Shown here piece after piece: positions 44,118-53,218 of a DNA stretch of 64,000 nucleotides; position 1 is the stretch's first letter, and the number at the start of each line of letters is the position of its first letter. A model generated the notes under the pieces. The model saw only the letters and a list, made by a program, of their open reading frames with translations. It was not told where the DNA came from and searched no databases. The translations under genes and the position numbers were made by a program. The stretch is from Micavibrio_A sp041655955 (GTDB lineage Bacteria; Pseudomonadota; Alphaproteobacteria; Micavibrionales; Micavibrionaceae): assembly GCA_041655955.1 (NCBI GenBank), contig JBBAEN010000001.1, positions 372,001-436,000 on the forward strand, written 5' to 3'.

Positions 44118-45521
44118 TTAAAAATGTATCGCCTTCCCATAGGCACTCAACACACTCTCATGCATCATTTCTGAAAGCGTCGGGTGGGCGAAGACCGTGT
44201 GCATGAATTCGGCTTCGGTCAGTTCGTTCGTCTTGCCGATGACATAGCCTTGAATAAGCTCCGTCACCTCTGCGCCGATCATATGCGCGCCAAGCAGTTC
44301 GCCCGTTTTCGCATCGAAGATCGTCTTGACCAGCCCTTCCGGTTCGCCAAGCGCGATGGCTTTTCCGTTGCCCATGAAAGGGAAGCGCCCGACCTTGATG
44401 GCGCGCCCTGCTTCCTTCGCGGCCCGCTCGGTCATGCCCACGCTGGCAACTTGCGGATGACAATAAGTGCAGCCCGGTATATTGGCCTTGACCATTGGGT
44501 GAACGCCTTTGACACCTGCAATTTTCTCGACGCAGATCACGCCTTCATGGGATGCCTTGTGCGCAAGCCACGGCGCGCCCGCCACATCGCCGATAGCATA
44601 GACGCCGGCTTCCCCTGTTTTCAAATAGCCATCCGTCACAATATGCCCACGGTCGAGCTTTACGCCCGGCACGTTTTCAAGGCCGATATTCTCTGTATTG
44701 GCGGCAATCCCAACTGCCATGATAACACGGTCAGCCGTTATTTTTTCGGCCTTGCCACCGACCTCGACATGAACGGTGACATTGTCCTTGCCCTTTTCCA
44801 GCTTTTTCGTCACGGCGCCGGTCAGGATTTTCATGCCCTGTTTTTCAAAAGCCTTGCGGGCCATCGTGGAAATTTCCTCATCCTCCACCGGCATGACGCG
44901 ATCCATCATTTCGATCACGGTGACGTCTGCGCCAAGCGTACGGTAGAAGGACGCAAATTCGATACCGATAGCGCCGGAGCCGACCACGACAAGGCTTTTC
45001 GGCATCATGTCCGGCACCATCGCCTCACGGTATGTCCAGACAAGCTTGCCGTCCGGCTCCAGCCCCGGAAGAACGCGCGCCCTTGCGCCCGTTGCGATGA
45101 TAATATGCTTTGCGTTCAGTTCATCAATTTTCTTCCCGTCTTTCGACAGCTCGACCCTGCCTTTGCCGAGCAGTTTGCCGTATGCGTCAAAAACCGTGAC
45201 CTTGTTCTTTTTGAGCAAGTGGCCAATGCCGCCGGAAAGCTGTTTCGCCACGCCGCGCGAGCGTTCGACAATTTTATGAAGGTCAAACGAAACATCCTTG
45301 GCGGAAAGCCCGTACGCGTCCGCATGTTTCATCAAATGGAAAACTTCGGCGGAGCGCAGCAGCGCCTTTGTGGGAATACATCCCCAGTTAAGGCAAATTC
45401 CGCCCAGATGGTTGGCTTCGACCACCGCCGCTTTCAATCCAAGCTGCGCCGCGCGGATCGCCGCCACATAACCGCCCGGCCCGCCGCCAATGACCACAAC
45501 ATCGAAATTCTTCTCGCTCAT
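44118..45521 (-). CDS. lpd: Dihydrolipoyl dehydrogenase (E3)
   Basis: A 467-residue flavoprotein that reoxidises dihydrolipoyl groups of 2-oxoacid dehydrogenase complexes. It has the FAD site VVVIGGGPGGYVAAIRAAQL, the redox disulphide GGICLNWGCIPTKALL, the NAD site VVVGSGAIGIEFASFY, and the C-terminal HAHPTLSEMMHE-like motif (FAHPTLSEMMHES) with catalytic His. AGAGG lies six bases before the ATG. It is downstream of pdhC with two small genes between. Confidence 0.97.
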   Translation of the reverse strand: MSEKNFDVVVIGGGPGGYVAAIRAAQLGLKAAVVEANHLGGICLNWGCIPTKALLRSAEVFHLMKHADAYGLSAKDVSFDLHKIVERSRGVAKQLSGGIGHLLKKNKVTVFDAYGKLLGKGRVELSKDGKKIDELNAKHIIIATGARARVLPGLEPDGKLVWTYREAMVPDMMPKSLVVVGSGAIGIEFASFYRTLGADVTVIEMMDRVMPVEDEEISTMARKAFEKQGMKILTGAVTKKLEKGKDNVTVHVEVGGKAEKITADRVIMAVGIAANTENIGLENVPGVKLDRGHIVTDGYLKTGEAGVYAIGDVAGAPWLAHKASHEGVICVEKIAGVKGVHPMVKANIPGCTYCHPQVASVGMTERAAKEAGRAIKVGRFPFMGNGKAIALGEPEGLVKTIFDAKTGELLGAHMIGAEVTELIQGYVIGKTNELTEAEFMHTVFAHPTLSEMMHESVLSAYGKAIHF

Positions 45522-45522
45522 T

Positions 45523-46359
45523 TTAACCTCTAATCAATTTCAAAAGACTGCTTGTCCTGTAGTTTGCCGTATAGTGCGGCGTTAATCCGTGGGAGGGCCA
45601 GCCCTCGTCATAGTCCATAATAATTTCCCCGCGGCCTTCGATGGCTTTTTGAAAATCAAGCGTATCCTGAAGCCGCAATATCTCGTCCTTTTCAACAACG
45701 ACATAAAAGAGCGGTATGGATTCCGGCAGGTTTTTTAAAACCCGCCCCGGTAGCGCATTATATATATCCCTCAATGTTTCAATCGCGTTCTGCGTATCCG
45801 CAACCTCAATCTGATCGGTTATGGCCGGAAGCTCCATATAGGCGGCTTTCCAGACGCGGTTCATAACACATTCATCCGTCCCGTCATCTACGCCCTGCGC
45901 ACCCGCAAGCAGCACGATAGAGCGGACGGAATCTATCGCCGCGCCTTCTTCCGTCAGGCTTTTTAAAGCGGCCAGAGCGCCAAAACTATTGCCAACGACA
46001 TGGATGGATTCATAAAGCCCCTCCATATCTTTCAGCACGCCCTGCGGCTCGTCCAGCAGCTCCTCCATGCGGACAGGGCCGCCGCCCAAATGCGTTTCAC
46101 CTGCTTCCAACGCCTGTTGCCACCGCCAGCCATTATTGACGGAGGATGCCGACAATGCGCGGTTCAGGCGCGTGCCTTTATGATGAATCACATAAACGGC
46201 ATAGCCTTCCGCGACGAGAGCGGCGGCATGGCGCTGTTCAAAAATCGCCGCGCCCATGCCCGGAAAGCCGGGGCAAAAAACTATGGCTTCGCGCGCGCCC
46301 GCTTCGGGTTCAAAAACCTGCGCTTCAGCCCATCTTGTCTTTTGCCAGGCGACTTTCAC
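45523..46359 (-). CDS. Alpha/beta hydrolase-like protein
   Basis: A 278-residue protein of the alpha/beta hydrolase fold. The nucleophile elbow is VVGNSFGALAALK (Ser near residue 124), and the early IVFCPGFPGMGAAIFEQRHA has the oxyanion loop. A late His (SHGLTPH) near residue 260 may complete the triad. The substrate is unknown. Its GTG start overlaps the stop of a 60-residue gene in a GTGA sequence, and its stop is one base from the lpd ATG. It is thus embedded in the pdh-lpd run. Confidence 0.75.
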   Translation of the reverse strand: MKVAWQKTRWAEAQVFEPEAGAREAIVFCPGFPGMGAAIFEQRHAAALVAEGYAVYVIHHKGTRLNRALSASSVNNGWRWQQALEAGETHLGGGPVRMEELLDEPQGVLKDMEGLYESIHVVGNSFGALAALKSLTEEGAAIDSVRSIVLLAGAQGVDDGTDECVMNRVWKAAYMELPAITDQIEVADTQNAIETLRDIYNALPGRVLKNLPESIPLFYVVVEKDEILRLQDTLDFQKAIEGRGEIIMDYDEGWPSHGLTPHYTANYRTSSLLKLIRG

Positions 46360-46538
46360 GGTTGAGGCAGCCCGCCTGCACGCTGCGCATAAATACGCCT
46401 TAAATCCTCGCGCACTTTTTTCAATGCGTCATCTTGCAGGCCGGCATTTTGCGCCATAAATATATCAGCCTCTGACGGCTCGAAAGCTATATTGGCCAGC
46501 TGTTCCAGAGTATAGGTTTTAAATACGTTCTCATTCAT
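46356..46538 (-). CDS. Small protein of unknown function downstream of pdhC
   Basis: A 60-residue protein (MNENVFKTYTLEQLANIAFE) that looks helical, with no recognised domain. It begins eight bases after the pdhC stop with a purine-rich GGTGCGAAG before the ATG. Its end overlaps the hydrolase start by GTGA. This spacing suggests a real, translated gene, and its function may be tied to the hydrolase that follows. Confidence 0.6.
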   Translation of the reverse strand: MNENVFKTYTLEQLANIAFEPSEADIFMAQNAGLQDDALKKVREDLRRIYAQRAGGLPQP

Positions 46539-46546
46539 CTTCGCAC

Positions 46547-47827
46547 CTATAAAAGCATCGTTGCGGGGTTTTCAATGAACCGCTTCACATATTGCAAGAA
46601 CTCCGCGCCGACCGCGCCATCGACCGTACGGTGATCCGTGGAAAGCGTGCAGGACATGAATGTCCCGACCTTTACCTGTCCGTTTTCAACATAGGGGCGC
46701 TCCTCGCCCGCACCGACCGCGAGAATGCAGCTTTGCGGCGGGTTGATGATCGCCTGAAAATTCGTGATGCCGAACATGCCAAGATTGGAAACAGTGAAGG
46801 TGCCGCCTTGAAATTCTTCGGGCTTCAATTTTCCGTCGCGCGCGCGTTTTGCGAGATCCTTAATCTCACCCGAAATCGCCGCCAGTCCTTTTTGCTCAGC
46901 CTGTTTTACGATAGGCGTCATCAGGCCGTTAGGCGTTGCGACGGCGACCGAAATATCGGCATGTTTGAACTGCAGCACAGCTTCGTCCGTCCATGAAACA
47001 TTCGCCGCCGGATAGGCTTTAAGCGCCATGGCGCAAGCCTTGACAACGAAATCATTCACGGAAAGCTTATAGGCCGGCTCTTTCCCCGCGGCCTTGTTCA
47101 GCGTTTCGCGCACCTTCATCAGATCATCGATGCGGCAGTCAATGGTGAGATAGAAATGCGGAACCGTGGTCTTGGATTCAAGCAAACGCTTCGCCGTAAT
47201 TTTCTTGATATTGTTGTTCGGAATCTCCGTATAAATCTGCCCGAACATATTGATTTTTTCATCAGCGGCCAGAGCGGACCCGGTCAAAGCGGACGCTGTA
47301 ACCGGCGGAACCGCCCCCGCTTTCGCACTCTCGATATCGGCCTTTACAATACGGCCATGCGGGCCGGAGCCTTGCACATTCGCAAGATCGATTCCTTTGT
47401 CTTTGGCGATACGTTTTGCCAGGGGCGTTGCAAAAATACGGCCGCCTTTTTCTGCCATTGGCGCCGCCCGTTGCGCTTGCGGCGCCGCCGTTGCAGGCAA
47501 CGAAGCAGGAGCGGCGACCGGAGCCGCCTTCGGCGATTCAGGAGCCTTCGGCGCAAGTGCGTCTTTCAATACGGCGTCGCTCTCGCCTTCTTCGAGCAGG
47601 ATCGCGATAGGGCTGTTCACGGCAACGCCCTGCGTCCCCGCTTCTACAAGGATTTTTCCAAGCCGCCCCTCATCGACGGCTTCGACTTCCATCGTCGCTT
47701 TATCCGTTTCGATTTCGGCAATCACTTCGCCGGATTTTACTTCATCGCCCTCTTTCTTGTGCCATTTGGCGAGATTCCCCTCCGTCATGGTTGGGGACAA
47801 AGCGGGCATGAGTATTTGAATGGTCAT
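46547..47827 (-). CDS. pdhC: Pyruvate dehydrogenase E2, dihydrolipoamide acetyltransferase
   Basis: A 426-residue E2 that transfers acetyl groups to CoA. Residues 1-75 form one lipoyl domain with the target lysine in ETDKATMEVEA. A flexible linker rich in Ala and Pro, then the E3-binding domain (ATPLAKRIAKDKGIDLANV), follow. The catalytic domain ends with STDHRTVDGAVGAEFL (His-Asp motif). It is separated from pdhB by a gene on the opposite strand. AGGAACTGAC precedes the ATG. Confidence 0.96.
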   Translation of the reverse strand: MTIQILMPALSPTMTEGNLAKWHKKEGDEVKSGEVIAEIETDKATMEVEAVDEGRLGKILVEAGTQGVAVNSPIAILLEEGESDAVLKDALAPKAPESPKAAPVAAPASLPATAAPQAQRAAPMAEKGGRIFATPLAKRIAKDKGIDLANVQGSGPHGRIVKADIESAKAGAVPPVTASALTGSALAADEKINMFGQIYTEIPNNNIKKITAKRLLESKTTVPHFYLTIDCRIDDLMKVRETLNKAAGKEPAYKLSVNDFVVKACAMALKAYPAANVSWTDEAVLQFKHADISVAVATPNGLMTPIVKQAEQKGLAAISGEIKDLAKRARDGKLKPEEFQGGTFTVSNLGMFGITNFQAIINPPQSCILAVGAGEERPYVENGQVKVGTFMSCTLSTDHRTVDGAVGAEFLQYVKRFIENPATMLL

Positions 47828-47921
47828 GTCAGTTCCTGTTTTTTTCGTTATAGTTCAATAATTATTTGACTTTACTAATTCACCCCGCTATTTCTTATGA
47901 AAATAAAAGGATGAGTATTCT

Positions 47922-48305
47922 ATGTTAAACGAAGATTTCAACCCCGCCGTTGCCGATGCTTTTTACGACCTCCGCCCCCAGCTCGAAGGCTCTAAAAAAC
48001 TATCACTCGACCTTGTTCCCGATGTCGCACAGCGCACATTGAAAAACTTTTCTCCCGCGATGTTCAACGTCGTTTATAACACCGCAATAAGCGAGGGGCT
48101 GACGACAGAGCAAACAATCAAGGATATGTTTGGCAGGGATGTTCTCTTGGTTTTGAAGTCCCCTAAAAAGAATCCGTCCCCCGCCCAGTGCCGAACAATC
48201 CTCCAGTTTATCTCCACGCTTAATCCTGAGGAAGCTTCCGGCAGGAAAGAGCAGTGGCGTCACGCACAGCCGCGCCGGGAGCCGGAGAATCAGCCGGAAC
48301 TCTAG
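47922..48305 (+). CDS. Small protein of unknown function, opposite strand between pdhB and pdhC
   Basis: A 127-residue protein starting MLNEDFNPAVADAFYDLRPQ. ATG 47922 is preceded by AAAGGATGAG at good distance, after an AT-rich stretch that could hold a promoter. The C-terminus is basic and polar. I do not recognise a family. The gene runs against the pdh operon and its last four bases overlap the 3' end of pdhB. A position between E1-beta and E2 is unusual because these genes are usually adjacent. Confidence 0.65.
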   Translation: MLNEDFNPAVADAFYDLRPQLEGSKKLSLDLVPDVAQRTLKNFSPAMFNVVYNTAISEGLTTEQTIKDMFGRDVLLVLKSPKKNPSPAQCRTILQFISTLNPEEASGRKEQWRHAQPRREPENQPEL

Positions 48306-49756
48306 TCCCTGTAGCAAACCTCCTTCACAGCCGCGATGATATGTTCCGCCTGCGGCAATGCGAGCGCCTCAAGGCCCGCCGCATATGGCAACGGCACGTC
48401 CGCCGCGTTGACGCGTTTTACCGGCGCGTCCAGATAATCGAACGCATGTTCCATCACCAGCGCCGCGATCTCGGCATTTACCCCCGCAAACGGCCAGTCT
48501 TCTTCGACACATACAACGCGGTTGGTTTTCTTTACGCTCTCGATAATCGTATGGCGATCCAGCGGGCGGATGGTGCGAAGGTTGATGACCTCTGCTTCAA
48601 TCCCCTCTTCCGCAAGCGCTTCGGCAGCTTTCAGCGCCTTACCGACCATGATGGAATAAGCGACGATTGTAACATCCGTCCCCGCACGTTCGATCTTCGC
48701 GCGGCCAAGCGGGATAATATAATCCTCATCCGTCGGAACCTCAAAAGACTGTCCGTACATGATCTCGTTTTCAAGGCTTACGACCGGGTTCGGATCGCGG
48801 ATGGCGGCCTTCATCAAGCCTTTGGCGTCCGAAGCCGACCACGGCGCTATCACTTTCAATCCGGGGACATGCCCGTACCATGACGCATAGGATTGGCTAT
48901 GCTGCGCCCCGACACGCGCCGCCGCACCGTTCGGCCCACGGAAGACGATAGGGCATCCAAGCTGCCCGCCCGCCATATAAAGAGTCTTTGCGGCGGAGTT
49001 GATAATATGGTCGATAGCCTGCATCGCGAAGTTCATGGTCATGAACTCGACAATCGGCTTCAGTCCCTTAAACGCGGAACCGACGGCAATACCGGCAAAG
49101 CCGTGTTCCGTAATCGGCGTGTCAATGACGCGCTTCGCGCCAAATTCGTCAAGCAGCCCTTGGGTAACCTTATAAGCCCCGTTATATTCTGCGACTTCCT
49201 CACCCATGATGTAAACTTTTTCATCGCCGCGCATTTCTTCGGCCATCGCGTCGCGCAAAGCCTCACGCACCGTTTGCGTTTTCGTGCTTTCAAAGAATTT
49301 CGCCTCGTCGAACGGCGGAGGCTCAATCACATGACCTTGCGCGTATAAAATGTCGCGGTTTTCGATATGCGCGCCTGCGGGCTGCGCGGTCACGCTTGCC
49401 GGAATTACACCGCCATTTTGTGAAGAAGATTGCGGAACGCATGGAATATCCGTCACAGGCCCGGCGGCGGCAGGAGCGCTTGCGATGCTTGCTTCGATAT
49501 TGTCGCCACTCTCTCCGTCGGCAAGCAAAACCGCAATCGGCGCATTGACGGCCACGTTTTGCGCACCCTCTCCGACAAGGATCTTGCCGAGGATGCCTTC
49601 ATCCACGGCCTCAACCTCCATCGTTGCCTTGTCCGTTTCGATTTCCGCGATGACCTCGCCGGCCTTGACGGCATCGCCCTCTTTCTTGTGCCATTTGGCA
49701 AGATTTCCCTCCGTCATCGTCGGGGAAAGGGCGGGCATAAGTACTTGAATGGGCAT
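48302..49756 (-). CDS. pdhB: Pyruvate dehydrogenase E1 beta subunit with N-terminal lipoyl domain
   Basis: A 484-residue E1-beta. Residues 1-75 are a lipoyl domain (ETDKATMEVEA with the target Lys) nearly identical to that of pdhC. After a linker, the transketolase-like domain at about 155-484 has REALRDAMAEEM, MGEEVAEYNGAYK, and GPNGAAARVGAQHSQ. A lipoylated E1-beta is found in alphaproteobacteria such as Sinorhizobium and Zymomonas. It follows pdhA by 30 bases. Confidence 0.95.
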   Translation of the reverse strand: MPIQVLMPALSPTMTEGNLAKWHKKEGDAVKAGEVIAEIETDKATMEVEAVDEGILGKILVGEGAQNVAVNAPIAVLLADGESGDNIEASIASAPAAAGPVTDIPCVPQSSSQNGGVIPASVTAQPAGAHIENRDILYAQGHVIEPPPFDEAKFFESTKTQTVREALRDAMAEEMRGDEKVYIMGEEVAEYNGAYKVTQGLLDEFGAKRVIDTPITEHGFAGIAVGSAFKGLKPIVEFMTMNFAMQAIDHIINSAAKTLYMAGGQLGCPIVFRGPNGAAARVGAQHSQSYASWYGHVPGLKVIAPWSASDAKGLMKAAIRDPNPVVSLENEIMYGQSFEVPTDEDYIIPLGRAKIERAGTDVTIVAYSIMVGKALKAAEALAEEGIEAEVINLRTIRPLDRHTIIESVKKTNRVVCVEEDWPFAGVNAEIAALVMEHAFDYLDAPVKRVNAADVPLPYAAGLEALALPQAEHIIAAVKEVCYRD

Positions 49757-49786
49757 TATCTGCTACCTTATCAAAATCTAATCGGA

Positions 49787-50824
49787 TTAGTTGTATGTGA
49801 CTTCTTTAAGAACGTCCGTCCAGAGTTCTTCCGGCGGAAGCTCCGGCGAGCTTTGCGCGAATTCTGCGGAATCATTCACGATATCGCGGATTTCTTTTTC
49901 GATGATTTTCAGATCGCCTTCGGCGACACCTGCCTCTTCCAGCATTTTCACGCGGATCGTCGCAATCGGATCGCGGTTCTCTTTCATGTTATCGACCTCT
50001 TCCTTGGTGCGGTATTTCGCGGGGTCGGACATGGAATGCCCGCGGAAGCGGTAGGTGAGGACTTCGAGGATATAAGGCCCGTTGCCGGAGCGCACATAGT
50101 CAATCGCCTGACGGGCCGCGGCCTGCACCGCGAACACATCCATCCCGTCAACCTGTTCGCCCGGAATGCCATAGCCCGCGCCGCGTGCGTAAAGCTGTCC
50201 GGCGGATGAACGCTTCACGCTCGTCCCCATGCCGTACTGGTTGTTTTCAATGACATAGAGGACGGGCAGCTTCCAAAGAGCCGCCATGTTATAGCATTCC
50301 GCCACCTGCCCCTGGTTCGCCGAACCATCACCCATATAGGCAACGGCAACGCCGCCATCGCCGGAATATTGATGGTAGAAGCCAAGCCCCGTCCCAAGCG
50401 CCGTCGATGCTCCGACAATACCGTGACCGCCGAAGAAATTCTTTTCGCTTGAAAACATATGCATGGAGCCGCCCTTGCCGCGGGAATAACCGCCCTCGCG
50501 TCCCGTCAGCTCTGCCATCACGCCGCGGGCTTCCATACCGCAAGCGAGCATATGCCCGTGGTCGCGATATGTGGTGATGACCGTGTCGCCCTCTTCCTGA
50601 ACGGACTGGATACCCGTCACAACCGCTTCCTGACCGATATAGAGGTGGCAAAAACCACCTATCAGCCCCATGCCGTAGAGCTGCCCCGCCTTTTCTTCAA
50701 AACGGCGGATAAGGAGCATGTCGCGATAGAGCTTTTTCATCTCTTCGGCGGACGGCTCCGGCGATGCGTTGGATACGGATTTAAGGGGCGCCTTTTTGGG
50801 CGTTTTGTTCTTGCCTGTGCTCAC
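49787..50824 (-). CDS. pdhA: Pyruvate dehydrogenase E1 alpha subunit
   Basis: A 345-residue thiamine diphosphate enzyme subunit. The TPP-binding GDGSANQGQVAECYNMA with later NNQYGMGTSVKR is clear, and the phosphorylation-loop-like YRFRGHSMSDP is present. The start is GTG 50824 (MSTGKNKTPKKA), with AAGG ten bases upstream. It is first of the pdhA-pdhB run, and the 159-bp gap upstream of it to ftsB holds no other gene. Confidence 0.96.
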   Translation of the reverse strand: MSTGKNKTPKKAPLKSVSNASPEPSAEEMKKLYRDMLLIRRFEEKAGQLYGMGLIGGFCHLYIGQEAVVTGIQSVQEEGDTVITTYRDHGHMLACGMEARGVMAELTGREGGYSRGKGGSMHMFSSEKNFFGGHGIVGASTALGTGLGFYHQYSGDGGVAVAYMGDGSANQGQVAECYNMAALWKLPVLYVIENNQYGMGTSVKRSSAGQLYARGAGYGIPGEQVDGMDVFAVQAAARQAIDYVRSGNGPYILEVLTYRFRGHSMSDPAKYRTKEEVDNMKENRDPIATIRVKMLEEAGVAEGDLKIIEKEIRDIVNDSAEFAQSSPELPPEELWTDVLKEVTYN

Positions 50825-50983
50825 TGTAATCTTACCTTGTCGCTATAAGCCACCTTCCCTTTTTGAAAGGCAGTAACGGCTTACACTATTTTATGGGGAG
50901 GTTCCAGCCTAAAAAGCCCCTTTTGTGCGCCGCAACATACTGATTTGAAAGGAAAAACAGAATTTATGAGCGTATGGAGGAAC

Positions 50984-51337
50984 TTAGTTGCCGGCGCTTA
51001 AAAGGATTTTCTCATCCATATAGCGAAAGCCAAGAACATGGCGCGCCTGTTCTTCGAGCAGATCGCGGTTCACGGAACCGGGCCGCATCATGACGACTTT
51101 CTGTTCGATGGAGCCGCGCTGGGTGGAAGCTATTTCATATTGCCGTTCAACGGATTCGATTTGGGCATTCAAGGAAACCAGCCTTATATAGCTGCGCTGG
51201 CCCGCGGCAAGGTGATAACAGAAATAGCAAATGAGGCTAATCATAATCACGGGGATCAGATTACTCCGAAAAACATAGCGCTGCTCGATAAGACGTTTCA
51301 CGCTTTCCAATGAATCATGTTTGGGCGCTGTGGTCAA
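50984..51337 (-). CDS. ftsB: Septum formation initiator FtsB/DivIC-like
   Basis: A 117-residue cell-division protein with a short cytosolic N-terminus, one membrane helix (NLIPVIMISLICYFCYHLAA) near residues 26-45, and a coiled coil (LNAQIESVERQYEIASTQRG). It ends with a RDLLEEQARHVLGFR region of the DivIC family. The start used is TTG 51337. A GTG at 51301 is an alternative, and neither has a strong ribosome site. It is downstream of eno as in many alphaproteobacteria. Confidence 0.85.
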   Translation of the reverse strand: MTTAPKHDSLESVKRLIEQRYVFRSNLIPVIMISLICYFCYHLAAGQRSYIRLVSLNAQIESVERQYEIASTQRGSIEQKVVMMRPGSVNRDLLEEQARHVLGFRYMDEKILLSAGN

Positions 51338-51417
51338 ACAAAAGTTTTAAAAGAATCAAACGCTTACAGGGGAAACAAAGCCAGAACAAAGTCGCCAAGC
51401 GATTCTTTTGATTCGAT

Positions 51418-51448
51418 AAAAAGCGGAAGGCACAAAAACGCCTCCCGC
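51418..51448 (-). terminator. Rho-independent terminator of eno
   Basis: On the reverse strand GCGGGAGGC/GCCTTCCGC forms a nine-pair stem with an eight-base loop, followed by TTTTT. It lies 22 bases after the eno stop and ahead of ftsB. Confidence 0.75.
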
Positions 51449-51469
51449 CCGCATTTTTTTCAAGCGGCG

Positions 51470-52783
51470 CTAGGCTGCTTTCTTTTTTGCAGATTTCCCT
51501 TGGGGCGTGAGCCGAAAGACGGATGCGCCGGCATATCTCGCTGCCGGGCCAAGCTCTTCCTCAATGCGCAGCAGCTGGTTGTATTTCGCAACGCGGTCGG
51601 AGCGCGACAACGATCCGGTCTTAATCTGCCCCGCATTGGTCGCAACGGCCAGATCCGCTATCGTCGAATCTTCCGTTTCGCCCGAACGGTGCGAAAGGAC
51701 TATCCCGAACCCCGCGCGTTTGGCCATTTCAATGGCCTCGAATGTTTCGCTGAGCGTGCCGATCTGGTTGACCTTCACGAGGATCGCGTTCCCCGCCTTG
51801 CGCTCAATCCCCTCGGCAAGCCGCGCCGGATTCGTTACATAAAGGTCATCCCCGACCAATTGCACCTTGTCGCCAAGCGCGCGGGTCAGTTCAATCCAGC
51901 CGTCCCAGTCATCCTCGGCAAGGCCGTCTTCGATCGACATGATGGGGTATTTTTTACAAAGCTCTTCGAAATAAGCCACCATCTGGGCGGAATCGAGCGT
52001 ACGCCCCTCCCCTTCAAGGCAATATTTTCCATCCTTATAAAATTCTGTCGCCGCGCAATCGAGCGCGATAACCACATCCTCGCCCGCCTTATATCCGGCA
52101 GCCGTAATCGATTCCATGATAAAATCGAGCGCTTCGGTGGCGGAACGGACGGCGGGCGCAAAACCGCCCTCATCGCCCACATTGGTATTATGCCCCGCAT
52201 CATGCAGTTTTTTCTTCAGGGCATGGAAGATTTCAGCGCCGCACCGCAAGGCCTCCGCAAAAGAGCCCGCCCCCACAGGCGCTATCATGAATTCCTGAAA
52301 ATCAACGGGATTATCGGCATGCTTGCCGCCATTGATGATATTCATCAACGGCACAGGCAAAAGATGGGCATAAGGGCCGCCAAGATATTTATAAAGCGGC
52401 ACGTCAAGCTCGTCCGCTACGGCCCGGGCGCAGGCCATGGATACGCCCAGAATGGCATTTGCGCCCATTTTGCCCTTGTTGGCGGTTCCGTCCAGATCGA
52501 TCATGGCATAATCGATCACAAGCTGTTCTTCCGGATCCATGCCGACCAGCTCTTCGGCAATATCCCGGTTTACAAAAGACACGGCTTTCAAAACACCCTT
52601 GCCGCCATAGCGCTTTTTATCGCCGTCGCGCAGTTCCACCGCTTCATGCGCGCCTGTCGATGCGCCTGACGGAACCGCCGCGCGGCCCCGCGCCCCGCTT
52701 TCCAGCGTAACGTCAACCTCGACCGTGGGGTTGCCACGGGAGTCCAATATTTCACGGGCCGTAATGTCGATAATCGCGCTCAT
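51470..52783 (-). CDS. eno: Enolase
   Basis: A 437-residue glycolytic enzyme that interconverts 2-phosphoglycerate and phosphoenolpyruvate. It has SRGNPTVEVDVTLESG near the N-terminus, PVPLMNIINGGKHADN, SIEDGLAEDDW, and LSHRSGETEDSTIADLAVAT. ATG 52783 has AGGAAAGAGATGGA upstream and is preferred to the in-frame start at 52843. A terminator follows. It precedes ftsB and pdhABC, in line with glycolysis feeding pyruvate dehydrogenase. Confidence 0.97.
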   Translation of the reverse strand: MSAIIDITAREILDSRGNPTVEVDVTLESGARGRAAVPSGASTGAHEAVELRDGDKKRYGGKGVLKAVSFVNRDIAEELVGMDPEEQLVIDYAMIDLDGTANKGKMGANAILGVSMACARAVADELDVPLYKYLGGPYAHLLPVPLMNIINGGKHADNPVDFQEFMIAPVGAGSFAEALRCGAEIFHALKKKLHDAGHNTNVGDEGGFAPAVRSATEALDFIMESITAAGYKAGEDVVIALDCAATEFYKDGKYCLEGEGRTLDSAQMVAYFEELCKKYPIMSIEDGLAEDDWDGWIELTRALGDKVQLVGDDLYVTNPARLAEGIERKAGNAILVKVNQIGTLSETFEAIEMAKRAGFGIVLSHRSGETEDSTIADLAVATNAGQIKTGSLSRSDRVAKYNQLLRIEEELGPAARYAGASVFRLTPQGKSAKKKAA

Positions 52784-52842
52784 TCCATCTCTTTCCTTTT
52801 GCAGTTGCCGGGTTAATTTAAGTCTTTCAAAAGAGGGCGTCA

Positions 52843-53181
52843 ATGAACCAAAAACCTGCGCCGCACGCTGTCTATGAAGCCGAGGCTGCCGAAATCGAAC
52901 GGCTCGAATGGCTGGCCCATTTGATGGATTCCGCTTTCATCATTCCGGGGACGAATCAGACCGTGGGGCTGGACGCCATTATAGGGCTGGTTCCCGTTCT
53001 GGGGGATACGCTGGCGGCGCTCGTATCCATCTATATCATGCGCCGGGCGCGAAAGCTGGGCGCAACCCGTATCCTCCTCGCCCGCATGGGCTGGAACGTC
53101 TTCGTTGACTGGCTTGTCGGACTTGTCCCCTTCGCAGGCGACGCCTTCGATGCCGCGTGGAAGGCCAACAAAAAAATGTGA
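52843..53181 (+). CDS. DUF4112 membrane protein
   Basis: A 112-residue protein with the DUF4112 pattern: LAHLMDSAFIIPGTNQTVGL, then DAIIGLVPVLGDTLAALVSI, and near the end GLVPFAGDAFDAAWKANKK. Two hydrophobic stretches suggest a membrane protein. The function is unknown. It lies between eno (minus) and kdsA (minus) and is transcribed in the opposite direction. Its start is 59 bases from that of eno. Confidence 0.85.
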   Translation: MNQKPAPHAVYEAEAAEIERLEWLAHLMDSAFIIPGTNQTVGLDAIIGLVPVLGDTLAALVSIYIMRRARKLGATRILLARMGWNVFVDWLVGLVPFAGDAFDAAWKANKKM

Positions 53182-53218
53182 CGCTGGTAAGACAGCATTT
53201 AAAAAAGCGCGCGGTGCT

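Noticed and set aside
44184..45533. Plus-strand frame of 449 codons opposite lpd
   Set aside because: It lies wholly within lpd. High third-position GC leaves the antisense frame open; composition is not protein-like.
47828..47921. LexA box in the pdhC upstream region (two GTTC)
   Set aside because: The two GTTC are 17 bases apart, not seven.
51317..52669. Plus-strand frame of 450 codons opposite eno
   Set aside because: Antisense shadow of a highly conserved gene with intact motifs.
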